This document shows positions 49,830-61,600 of a stretch of DNA of 64,000 nucleotides, piece by piece (the first letter of the stretch is position 1; each line of letters opens with the position of its first letter). The stretch spans positions 1,612,001-1,676,000 of the forward strand of contig JAZGTN010000192.1 in the NCBI GenBank assembly GCA_037783415.1, given 5' to 3'. The DNA comes from Leptasterias polaris (lineage: Eukaryota; Echinodermata; Asteroidea; Forcipulatida; Asteriidae). The notes under the pieces were generated by a model. That model saw nothing but the letters and a program-made list of their open reading frames with translations. It did not search any database and was not told the DNA's origin. The position numbers were made by a program, and so were the translations under genes.

Positions 49830-52460
49830 AAAAGAAAACACTGTATTAAGTTTGACTATCTATGAAGAGTGACCAGGTACGATTTACTTATGTAACATAA
49901 ATGTAAATATATGTAAAACTAGCAGTCGCATAAATGGTTAGACAACAAAAGACTAATATTTCCATAAAGAAACTGTGCCATTGGGACTAAAAGAGATGAG
50001 GATTAGTGAGGACAGGATTAATGAGATGATCCCTAAGATCAAGACTTAATCTGCGTGATCATAGAGCTGTGTAGGTGGTTTTTGTATAGTATTGCAAATT
50101 TATTAAGGAAATTTGAAGTAATGATTAAGACAACAGTAAGTTTTTTCCTAGTTTTTGAAGTAGTGTGTTACCCAGTACTGTGTTCGATACACTCCAACAA
50201 AACATTACCTCGTCTTAGATATGTTTAAGATGGTTAATAACAAAGTGATAATTATACTATGAGAGTCCATTCTGAATGTACTTCTAAGTCAATGTATTCC
50301 ATTGGACAGATTTCAGTAAGATACCCACTGGAATTTCTTATGTACTGACAAATAATTTAGGGGCCAAAACAAAAACTAAACAAAAAACGGGATAAATTGG
50401 TTCGGACTGGTCTCCAACAAGTCCTTGCATAACAAAAATTAAAATAAGACAAAACCCCCAACTTATTCAGCATTATAGTTCTATTGGACTAGTTCCCAAC
50501 TAACTTTTAATCAGAATAGGACTTATAAGAAAGTCGGGGGATCTAAACTGGCTCAAAAAATCTTAAATCGATACCCAAATATGCAGAACGAAAACACGAG
50601 TGAATTTTCACAATTTTGAGGAGGTGCTTTACACCACAGAGCAACCCCACGTAGGGTGTGTGCCCCGCGCATGAAGTAAGAGGTGCAGATTCTGAAATAG
50701 TAGAATGTTTGTAACTTCCTATGCAACCAAAGGAATATGTGACAATAACTTCAATGGTAATATTTTGTGCTGTTTATAGTTTTATTATATCGAGCAAAAT
50801 TTGGTAAATGAGAGTTTGGGAAAGTTCTTGTATCATTGGTTTCCACCTTTTTCAATCGTTATGGACTACAATTAAAAACAACAATTGTCATTATCAGTTA
50901 AACAGTTGATTTTGCTTTTAATATTATTGCTACCAAAAGGTGTTTAAAGATGCTGGAATTTACAATAGACCTTTACTATGAAGTATGTAAACTGCACATC
51001 ATGCGTGCGCACTAACTCAACTGATTGGCAAAATCTGGGAACATCACGCCTTTTTGTATGGGGCTGATGGTGGCGTGACACATACACATTTGTGCGTCTG
51101 CCTAGTGCACAACTCTATGGTGTTTGCCCACACCAGTAGTGTCTGTACTCATGCGTGAATGTAATTAGCATATTTCATGTGATTGACAAATTGAAAGATG
51201 AAAACAGATGTTGTCTCGTACCAAGTTGAAATCAAGTTATCTTTCAGGCAAAATAACCCAATTATTTTGTTTCCAATATCGTACCTTTCTGATTATGTGC
51301 ACTTTGGTCACTTGCTTGTTACCAGGTGCAATTGATTAAATCACTTTGAAGTGATTTCTAATTCAATTCACCAGCTGGGGTCATTGTAGTGAGAGAGAGA
51401 GAGAGTGAGTCATATCACTTAACCCTACAGTTAACTTCTTAGGGTGTTTTAGGCCAAGAAGGATTTCCTTCCTCACGCAAAAGGTTGGACTCTGATTGTG
51501 GTGTTATGCCTGATTATGTAAAGCATGATTAGTTACTAGTGCAGTCCTCAGTCCAACAGAATCAAACAAAACATGTTGGATGTTGATGGGTTGGGGATGG
51601 TTAGGGTTAAGGGTACAAACGGTCACTGCTTTCTGTGACGTTATTATTGTATAACGGCACTGGAACATGATGAGTACATTTGGACACCTCTCTTCATCTA
51701 TACACAGCTCGCTTTCATCCTAACAAGGTACAGTGTATCGAGACACAGAAAACCAGAACAAGTAGTTTCCATACTTTACGTTGTTGTTTACTTTCTAAAA
51801 CGTCCAACTCGCTGTGGATGTTTCCACCGCACCGTGAAAGAAATCGTTTGTTCTAAAATGTAAAAAAAAATAAAAAAATGAAATAACTGCACCTTGTAAA
51901 TAATGGTTAAAACTTTAATTTGTAAGTTTAAAACAAAAATGTGATCAGATATTTAAGAGAAGTGTCAGTGGTGTTAAGACTTTATAAGGGTTAATGAAAT
52001 AGTTGTGAATGTAGAACTAATTATAGTTAATGATACAACAGGAACGAAAAATAGTACATTATTTTTACTTTTTTGCAATTATAGAAATTAAAGTCATATA
52101 ATTCAGCAACCAGGGGCCAATTTAATAGGACGACTAAACACACAAATTTGCTAAGCACAAGCGGGTAACCAGCCGAAGTACATGGCTGTGTATAATGTTC
52201 TAGACTCGTTCCCTGCCTTGACGTGCTTAGCTGATATGACTGTATGAATTCAGGCAGCTTTATGAAAGTTCGGTCCGGGGAGGTAGAATTATTATTTTGC
52301 CATAGTATTGAAACATTTTTGTGCAAAGTCTTACTGTACTAGGAGCCCAAAGGGTCTACTGGTGCATGTGTGAGTGAAAAGTTGTCAAATGGATGGAGTT
52401 TGTGTAAGAGATCTAAACAAGGTTTTGAAAAGGAGATCTTATTGGCTTTGAAGTTCTTAT

Positions 52461-52592
52461 AGACCCCTTACACTGGCCGCCATTGCTGATGAAACGTGCT
52501 CGCGTGAATAGCTATCATTGGCTGAGAGTCATGCGCAGCGCGTGCATGTTTCCACCGTTTGTTATCAAAGCCATGAGTGCAAGGGGTCTTTT
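52461..52592. mobile_element. Short inverted-repeat element with AGACCCCTT ends
   Basis: The left end TATAGACCCCTTACAC and right end GTGCAAGGGGTCTTTTA are inverted repeats 130 bp apart. The middle is GC-rich, with no ORF. Confidence 0.55.
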
Positions 52593-53354
52593 AGATGGAG
52601 GCAGTTTAAGGGGTGGGTCATCTCATAGAGGTAGATGGGGAAGAAAATTTATCAGAATTCCGAAAACACATGGGGAATAACAACCCAAGGGCCTAAACTA
52701 GAACACTCGGTGAATGTATGATACCATTTTTAAATTTCATAGGGTTTATATTGTATGAGACTGGTACCACGCTTAAATTTAGCTAACAGATATATGCACT
52801 CATATTTTGCTCCAGTTGGGGATATGGAGAGGGTGGTACAAATGTACACAGTTGGGGATTTCGAGCTGAATAAGTTTACACTTACAGATGCAAATCTATT
52901 GTCTAAATGAGGGAAATTATGAAGTTATATTAATATAAATATGTAGATAGCATGAATAAACAGTGGCGAACCAGACTTGGAGATGCATTTCATATCTGTC
53001 GTCGCACTTTGTTGTCAAGTTTAAAAACTGATCATTTTAAAAGTAGCTGAAGCTTGCAGAAAATTGTGATTCAGATGTTTCAATAATTTGTTGCCCAAAA
53101 ATAGTTTTTACGCTATTTCACTGTTTCTTATGGCAATAACAAAACATTTTTGTAATGATAGTTTGGAGTTGTTGGTCACATCGTTTTATTGACCATCAGT
53201 GTTTAAATTATTGTAAGTACGATTGATAAAAGTTTAATTAATATCACTGGGTTCAAACAGTCAGTATTGAACGTCTGTCAGTTGTTGCTTCTCCTATATT
53301 TTACAATGTTACCTCGTCGATTTGAGTCTGGCGATCTGGGACCATTTTATGTCT

Positions 53355-53582
53355 CTGCTTACCGTAAGTAAAGAATCGGCGTTTACGGAAGCAGGGAATT
53401 ATGCACTTACGTCAGGCCTATTTCACGGGTTAGCAGGGAATTTTTGCTTTTGCGCGTGCGTAGTCCACGTTACTAGGCATTTCTATACAGCTAGCACAGA
53501 AATTTGGCGCTTGCACAGTAAGCAGAGATTGGTGATCGTAAGCGTATAATTTGGTGGTAAGCAGAGCCATGAAATTGGGCCC
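53355..53582. mobile_element. GGGCCCAATTTCAT-type element, copy 2
   Basis: CTGCTTACCGTAAGTAAAGAATCGG, GCAGGGAATTATG and CACGGGTTAGCAGGGAATT match 38.53-38.74 kb. The right end is GTAAGCAGAGCCATGAAATTGGGCCC. The left terminus is decayed. Confidence 0.65.
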
Positions 53583-54729
53583 TGCTCACCAAGATGGAGC
53601 CCATAGGGTGCAGGTTGGACCCATTTTCATTCACTGTCATGACAGCGTGTTAACAAGATACGTGAAGCACCAATGTTTATAAAGTTTTATGGCATTTCTC
53701 CTTGGCCAAACAGTCAATGTACCAAACCTCAGAGATCGTGGCCAAACAGTCAAATGAACCAAACCTCAGAGATTGTGGCCCGAAAGGTGCTAAGCACTGA
53801 ATGATATTGCTTAGCAAAAACAGGTTGCCAGTCAAAATGTTGTGTAAATGCTGTGACTGGTTCCCTGTCAGTTTTGCTTAGCACATGAGTTTGCTCAGCA
53901 ATATTTTCTGCTTTATGGGACCGGCTGCAGGCCTTTTTGTTGAGTTAATGTGGGAAAGGTGGCATCGACAAATGAGGTGAACATACATTAGGTGATTGTT
54001 TTAAGCTTATTCTTGATCTAATGTGTTCCCTGACCCTTGTAGTTAAAGCAAAACAAAAATGGATACCATGTTTAGCTGGTACTTTGATTATACAGCACAA
54101 ATTGGTTTGATCAAATACAAGGTATTGTTACAGTCTTTGGACAAACGTTTTTGTGTTTTTCAATGTCAAACATTTTGAAGCAGAAGTTTTGGAGAGTTAA
54201 AAAGATAACTTGAAATCAATATTTAAAATAGATTTTGAAATTTGATACAAATATATCAAAACTGCATCGTTACCGTGTTATATTTGTACTGTACACTTGC
54301 TATGCTGAAGATTGAATTATGTGGTCAGTATAAATTTTCATTTGAAAATTTAAATAGTGGCTGGTTTTGATGATTTTTCATTGTTTGTTTTTGTTTTATT
54401 TTTTAAACGACTGAACTTCAAACATAAAACTAACAAGAGTTTCGTGAATGCTTTATTTTTTCTGTACAAGTGTACAACCTGTTTGGGTTTATTTTCAAAA
54501 CAAGCATTGTTGTGAATGTTACTTTGGTGGGTTTAATAGCATTTCATCCATTTTTATTTTGTACAAATGTAAGTTTATACTAACTACTATTAACTCAACC
54601 CTCGTACAACGTTTTTGTCACCTTTTCATAATTTCTTTGCTTGTCGCTTTTAACATTTTGTATATTCTCCCGCCCTTTTTTTTTTTTTTTTTATCAAATA
54701 ATAAACCACAAGGGAAACTGACTGGGTAA

Positions 54730-55090
54730 ATTTTAAATGATTTTGGGTTGAACAAGGAAAAATTGACTAGAGCGGGATTTAAACCAACGACCTCCGGATT
54801 GACGTGCCGGCACTCTACCAACTGAGCTATCTAGCCCTATGATGGCAGTCTCCTGACTGCCGCTTCCCAGGTTGTATCGTATACTTGGGTGTGATCCTTG
54901 GCTACACGGCAGTTTACTGTTGAATGGCTTCTGACTGGCACCCACCGAACAAGGATATTGACAAAATAGGGAGACCGCCATCATAGGGCTAGATAGCTCA
55001 GTTGGTAGAGCGCCGGCACGTCAATCCGGAGGTCGTTGGTTCAAATCCCGCTCTAGTCAATTTTTCCTTGTTCAACCCAAAAAAAAATTT
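54730..55090. mobile_element. Foldback element with tRNA-like inverted arms
   Basis: The arms (about 54.73-54.85 and 54.97-55.09 kb) are inverted repeats of about 110 bp. The right arm reads GGGCTAGATAGCTCAGTTGG ... GGTTCAAATCC, with matching acceptor-stem ends (GGCTAGA with TCTAGTC), a D arm and A/B boxes. The left arm is the same tRNA-like sequence on the - strand. The anticodon loop (ACGTCAA) lacks the invariant T33, so I do not call working tRNA genes. About 120 bp of spacer lies between the arms. A truncated relative is at 11.98-12.24 kb. Confidence 0.78.
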
Positions 55091-58020
55091 TTTAAACTGT
55101 TTTAGTTACTCAACTAGTTTATTAATCCACTTGAAAAATAAAATATTCAATAAATTATCAAATATATATATTATTTCTTTGTAAATAAGCAACTATATGT
55201 GGAACAGATTTCAGTTGCTCACAAAGTATAGAACTTATTTGTCACTCATTTTGTGTGTGTGTGTGTATTTCTTAGCGGGTCAGATTAATAAAACAAATTA
55301 TCACTCATAATTTTTCTTTTTTTAATATTAGCAATATTGATTTAACAGTATGATTACTGTCTTGTGTTAAGATTGATATTTGAATGAGTTTATGTATTTA
55401 TTTTATTGTAAATTATTGTCAATATGCCACTGAGTTTATCATCTGTGACTGCAACCATACCTTGTCAAAATCTACCTTGGAAAGACGCAGGTGTTTCAGG
55501 TGTTAAAGAACAAAAGAAAAGAAATTATGTTTGTGTTCTCTGTTTTCATTACACCATCAAAATCCATTTTAGATTGTCTTTTTTTATTGGGATATTTTCC
55601 CTTCACTGACGAAGGTATGAATAATGAAACGTTATTATACTAACAAACAAAAGAAACAACCCACCTTTTTCGAAATCATTACAAGCATTTCACTATCAAG
55701 GATTAGTCATCTTTTGATAAGCCTTGATGTTTTTTGTCCTTACAAAATGAAGAACAGTACAAATAGGAGTTGTTTTTTCATTATTTAGAGTAATAATCAA
55801 AACCAATGGAATTTTCACTTAAACAACAATACTTTGAGAGCCATTCTGCGGTTAATAGTTCAATTCTAGGTGGTGGTGTTCCTACTAGATCTAAAACTGA
55901 CATTCCTTCATCATCTTCTCTAGGTATCTTCAGGCCTACATGTTTCCTTGGTTTCACTTACCAGAAATATATAGTAATAATAATTGTGATGTACATGTAT
56001 TTTGAAAACTACAGCCTAGGAGTTGTTGGTGAGTTTTTTGTTTAGGCTGACCTCTTGTAAAGATTTTGGCGTCTACCTTGGGCACCCTTGACAATTACTT
56101 GTTCTTATATACAAGCATCTTGATTTATACTGTATTTAAATGCGTCTGGTTTTAACAACCCTAAGTTGTACTCCACGTGGGGGTAAAGTTGTGAAGGTAA
56201 TATTGCCAGACACTTTATTGCAGGATTCTCATCTTGAAGACCATTCAGAGAACTGGATCTAGAATTTATTAGCTTCTTTATATTTTTGTTCCATCAAGCA
56301 ACTGATTTTAACACAAATTAATTTCAAAAGACTTGTATATGGTTGAGAGCTTGATGACGATTCATTTTAATAATTCAACTCTGCCAAAAGATATATTCTT
56401 TACTATTCTGTTTCTGTTGATGGATACTATAATATACCAGGACTAAATCTGATTATTAATTAAGATATTATGACGAGTTTTTGTTAGTCACTAATGTACA
56501 AATTCTATTCATAGTACTATTTGTAAATCTTAGCTTTATTTCGACTTCCCTATTGTACAGAGTTGTTACTTGGTGTTTTAGTATTCACTTGTTAATATGA
56601 AGGAATACTATTACTAGAGATATTACTGTTCAGATTTTTATTAGACTAATTGGCTGTTTTGGGCGTTATTTATTCGAATATTAATAAAGTCAATTGTTGA
56701 GAATAAACCAGAGAAAGTTCCTACATTTGTTAGTTATTTTTCTGAACATTTCGTAAAAGTCTATATATCAGGAACAAAGTTTATTTATTTATTATCATTG
56801 AAAACAAAAGGGTATAAATCTCTCACACTTTAATTGTTTCCGTCTCTGCATTTAAAATGAAAAAAGAATAAGCATACAAACCCTGGGTTTTCAATGGACA
56901 TTTTAGGGCTTTTCTAAATGAACAGCCATTGTGGGGGGGGGGGGAAATGAAAATGCACAGACTTGTGTATATGAGTCTGTAATAAGACTTTTTAACACAG
57001 TACACAACAGCTTAAACTATCATTCTCCAGGTTTGAGAAAATAGAATTAGCTGTTGCAAACTGCTATACCAACCAAAACGACCTGTGGTATAAATGCAAA
57101 AATTAGTGGCCTGACATTTTGACCCTAGCAGAGTCATTCTGGAAGGCTAAATGACAATACAACACACACCACATACGCAGGGATTATGGAGACAAAGGGG
57201 GGGGAGGTATGGAGGGAAGGGGCTGGCTTGACCACAAGAAGTTGGAAACAAAGGACAAAATGGAAGGTTCGAAGAGAGAGAAAAAGTAAATAATTAGTAA
57301 ATAAGGCAGACTAAAAATGTGGATATCTGTGGGGGAAAAGGAGAAGGCAAAGACAAAAGGTTAATTCATTCTCCATGTTAATTGTTTGTAGACTTTTAAT
57401 GAAACATTTTTATGCATGGTGGTATCCCATTCTGAGGGGGGGGGGGTGGGGTTCTCCCGCATATCCTGCTTCCCCACCCCCACCCTTTTTTCTGGTTACG
57501 CCACTAAGGAGCAAACAATGGTAAGGAATAGGTCTTCCCGCAAATGTTTTATTTTGCTTTCTCTGTACCATGGATCTTCTCAGGAGAATTACTGGGCAGG
57601 CTGCATGGTGATCAATTTACCCTTAGAACATACACATATTCTGCTCATAAAAATACAACACTTACAACTCGACTATCTCCCCCCCCCCCCAAACCCTCCT
57701 GGGCCCGCCCCAATTTTCCTCCTTTGTTACACTTATCGTTGGTGGCGCACTAGCTCGATGATGGAGAGAATTTCTCATCATTATCCAGTAGTAGACAACA
57801 AAGGATTTCTCACATGATTGAACATTATCAAATAATTTAAAATTATAAGGAGAGTGAGATCAGACATTTTTAACACAAAACCTATGTAATTATTTTATAA
57901 CGTACTTTCTTTAGAATTTAAAAAAACAATTTCTTTGCCAGGGTTGGGTTCGGGAATGGGATCATTGCCAAAACATACCTAGCCACTGGGAACACACGGC
58001 GCTTGTTTAGGACACGCCCT
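55091..58020. other. Intergenic, no gene recognised
   Basis: AT-rich, with G or C runs near 56.93, 57.20, 57.43 and 57.68 kb. At 57.05-57.14 kb is a second copy of the 45.11-45.20 kb repeat. ORFs at 55.42, 55.81 and 57.42 kb show no family features. Confidence 0.45.
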
Positions 58021-58024
58021 CCTA

Positions 58025-58095
58025 ACGCTAATTGGTAGATTCTAATCACGTGATTATATTGGATTCTTTGATTGGCCGGAGAGGGCGGCAGCGGG
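58025..58095 (+). promoter_or_regulatory. CCNA: Putative cyclin A promoter: three inverted CCAAT boxes and an E-box
   Basis: ATTGG occurs at 58,031, 58,058 and 58,071, and CACGTG at 58,047. GAGGGCGGCAGCGGGC follows. The cluster is about 330-390 bp upstream of the cyclin A ATG. Clustered CCAAT boxes (NF-Y sites) are known in vertebrate cyclin A and other G2/M promoters. The role here is inference. Confidence 0.5.
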
Positions 58096-58422
58096 CAACT
58101 CAAATCGAATGAATGGCTAACATCAGGTGTTCCATTCCACGCACACAAAGATGCACAGAAAGTCAACAAAAGGCTTCCTTTTTATTTAGCTTATACTCCC
58201 GTATTAGCCATGCAAAATGTTTCAGATTCTGCATCATGCTTGAGTAACTAAGCAAGATTTCTCTACAATTTACATTCCATGCTTTAGTGATATTATAGTC
58301 TAAACTAACATCACGTTCAGTCAGTGCTCCGGTAACGACAGAGTCAACTTCGTTGTATTATAGTATTACATTTTGTGTCGTGTAACGTTAAGAAAAAAAG
58401 TCAACGTGCAAACATATACATC

Positions 58423-58617
58423 ATGTCATTCGGCTTCAATCCCACCATTTTCGACGAAGAAAACTCCACGAATGCTCAAAATGCTGGTCTTCAGACAAGA
58501 AAGATGAAGAGAGAAGATGCCGGACGTGGAAATGGTCCCCAAGCCTGTAAAAGAGCCGCCCTGGGAACGCTCAGCACAAATGTGACGAGAAAACAGCCAT
58601 CCCGCGCTGCAAAACAG
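58423..58617 (+). CDS. CCNA: Cyclin A exon 1: start and destruction box
   Basis: 65 codons from ATG to [17 protein letters not shown] near the start and [10 protein letters not shown] carry the cyclin A N-terminal pattern; the RxxL destruction box is R44-L47. It is followed by a basic stretch ([11 protein letters not shown]). Confidence 0.93.
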
Positions 58618-61600
58618 GTCAGAAAATATATATTTTCGTCTTTAAATTTCTCATTTTCAACCCTTTTTCGACCACTTCCCAATCACGGGCTATTTATCCT
58701 GATAATGTGACGGATAAAACTGTATTTGTTTGCAGGCTGTGTCAAGTGATGGCATCTACAATTGTCGGGATGAAAATTCTTTTGCCCGTGCTCAGGCGGG
58801 AAAGTCAACGGGAGGGACGTGGGGCGGTTTCGGGATGCCGCCGGCGATGGCCGAGCCCAGCTTCAGTATCCACGTCGACTCGGAGCCTGCACCGTGCCAG
58901 TCAAAAATTTATAATGAAAGTGCCTCATCTGAACCGCCTCTTAGTCATCTAGTTACCTCGTTGCCAGTGGAAAGAAGACCTCTAGGATGTGTTTTCACGA
59001 GTCTAAACGAAAGTGGTAAAAATTAAATTATTTTGTTTGTTAACTCTTCGTTGGGGGTGGGTGGGGCATGCCAGAAAAAAATTGGGGTGGGAACATCAAT
59101 GGCGACTGAAGTTTTCTTGACTGTTTTGTCTACATGATGTTTGAATAATACATCCTCATGCAAGTTTTTTTCTTAAAATTTCGAGAAGTCTTATATATTA
59201 ATCATGTTAATGTGTATGAACTTAAAAAATTGTTTTAGGGCCAAAAAGGCCCTGGCCTAGTTCAAAATCAGTATTTATTTTCAAGATTTGTTCCTCTTCT
59301 TAACTCATAAAAAGTTTGATTAACCCAGCTGAAATTCACTTTTTACATATATTTTCAGCCTCCCCTATGGTCCTAGATACATCGATACAGGAGGAAGAGA
59401 GCATAGCGTCAGCAGCAACTGAAGACTTTGACAACTCAAGTGATATTTTTGGCGTGAAAGAGTATGCTGAAGACATATACGAATACCTCAGAGAGGCCGA
59501 GGTAAGGAATATTTCAAATCACATGGCTTGTTCTAGATGGGGAAAAGCTGCTAAACAGTACTATCAATTTATCATATTCAAGATGATTTTGAACCATAAT
59601 CTGTGAAAAAGTGGTGGTTTAATTCAAATGTCTTTGAATGAAGACCCTAGATTAACTAAACCTAACTTGTTTTTAATTTTTTAATTATATGTACCAAGCA
59701 AACAGACCCTTGTTAAAGATGGAAATTCTTAACGACAGTTGTTATTTGAAATTTATTTGATTGGTGGGTCACGTGTCATTCTCTATTTCGCCATGTGACA
59801 TTTCTTTTTGTTATCGAACAACATAATGCGCCGTAAGCGCTTACGCATATCCCTTTGTTGGTGCTCACTGAACAGGGTGTATATAAACCCTGTTCTGAGC
59901 ACAGTTCCTCCTTCTCGATTGAGTAATTACACCTTGTTCCCCTTATTGTGCAGGTGTTTTTGCCCAAGGGAATCCAACTTGTTAACCAAACAATGCATCT
60001 TCGTGCTATTTATTTGTTTGCTTGTTTATTTATTTACCATGAGGTAGATTTAGAAAAGAAATACATTTTCTGACGTAGGAACATAGGAAGAAAGTATACT
60101 GCAGTGCCACGATGCTCCTAAATTTTATACTGGAGTCCAATATTGATAGTTAGGAGACGCTTTGCAGGTCTTAATACAAAATATCCCCCCCCCCCTTCCC
60201 ATTCCTTATAAATCTACCTTGACAAAGACATGTATTTGGTTAACCTGTAATTTACCAATGTTATGGAGCTAGTTTATTGCTCAATGGCTGTACTGTCTTT
60301 ATATTGTTGAATTTCCATATTGTTGTACCATTCCTTCAGCCATTCAAGAGAAGCTGTAGCTTTTGTGACCTCATGATGCATAATTCATTATCTTTGTGTA
60401 ATTCCTGCATACCCTTACTTAGTGACTCAAGCCAGCTGCCAAGGCACTCAAGCCAGCCACACAAACACATAAAGCATTATCTATTGAATAGCCTTTAGGC
60501 TTTGTATACTGTGATGGTGAAGAGTTGAGGTTTCAACAACTAGAACCCATACTGTTTCTAGAAAAAGTGATGGTAGGTTTAGTCACATTGAAAGGTGTAT
60601 TACAATCTTTAAGAAACAAAAGCTTCAGTGGGAAATTCTAAACTTACTGTTGATGAACCCGGGGTTGACTCAAATCGACATGACTCTTTTTACAACTAGT
60701 TGTCGACCAAATTGTTTATAACCTAGGTACATAAAGCTTCCGTAGCAGAGTTTGCCCTTAACTTTTTCAGTGACTGGCCAGCAGGACCAGTTAGCTTTTC
60801 ATTTCACTGGTCCATCAACTTTTGCACAAATTGTCCATAATTCTTATTAGATATGGATGCTTTTCAACACCAGCTTGGAGTGTATTTTGATGGGTCCTTG
60901 GGTGTTTCACTGGCATTTGGCCAGCGGACCACCGTTAAGGGAGAACGATGATGCTTGTCAATTCTGCAGGCCTGGTATACATGGAGGCAACAAAGGCCAC
61001 GGCTTGTGTTGCCCCTGGTCTTGACGTTGGTGCCCCTTCAAAAGTTTCCCATTGTCAAATAAGATTTTCCAATGGAAGTACTCTTTGTGAAATGAAAATG
61101 GCCTTGCCCTCTCAAAGATGAAATTCTAGGTCTGGTCTTGTCCATGGCATCCCCAACTCAATCAAATGCTTACCGGGGCTTGCCTCCATAACTTTTATTA
61201 AACATCAATATGTGACATGAAATGTTGAAAACAAAAAACATTACCCTCAAAGCTAACAATTATCATCAAATTTAAAAGCATTTCAAATGATTTGTATCCT
61301 TTTGAACATTTTTGTAACAATTTTCCCCTGATATTTGGATTGCAGCTGAGGAACAGGCCCAAGCCAGGCTACATGCGCAAGCAGCCGGACATCACATCAG
61401 GCATGAGATGCATTCTTATTGACTGGCTGATAGAGGTAGGGGAGGAGTACAGACTACACAACGAGACGCTGTACCTAGCCGTTTCCTACATCGACAGGTT
61501 TCTATCCCAGATGAGCGTGCTGAGATCAAAACTTCAGCTGGTGGGAGCTGCTAGCATGTTTCTGGCTGCGTAAGTTCTTTTCGTAAACTATCTTACATAA

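Larger units (their letters stand above)
49830..54720. other. Intergenic or extended 3' UTR, no gene recognised
   Basis: AT-rich. It contains a GAGAGAGA tract near 51.39 kb, a repeat near 51.44-51.56 kb inverted relative to 20.5-20.8 kb, and inverted-repeat elements at 52.46-52.59 and 53.36-53.58 kb. A duplicated line at about 53.71-53.77 kb (GGCCAAACAGTCAA, CCAAACCTCAGAGAT) is a local tandem copy. Confidence 0.45.
59502..61345. other. Cyclin A intron
   Basis: Contains dispersed repeats at 60.76-60.95 kb (GGCCAG family, inverted relative to 17.34 kb) and 60.96-61.14 kb (CTTTCAAAAGTTTCCC family), plus a poly-C run near 60.19 kb. No gene was seen. Confidence 0.5.

Noticed and set aside
54975..55085. 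Possible functional tRNA gene (and its inverted twin at 54.76-54.84 kb)
   Set aside because: A and B boxes and the acceptor stem are present, but the anticodon loop lacks T33 and its stem has a mismatch. The sequence is part of a repeated foldback element.
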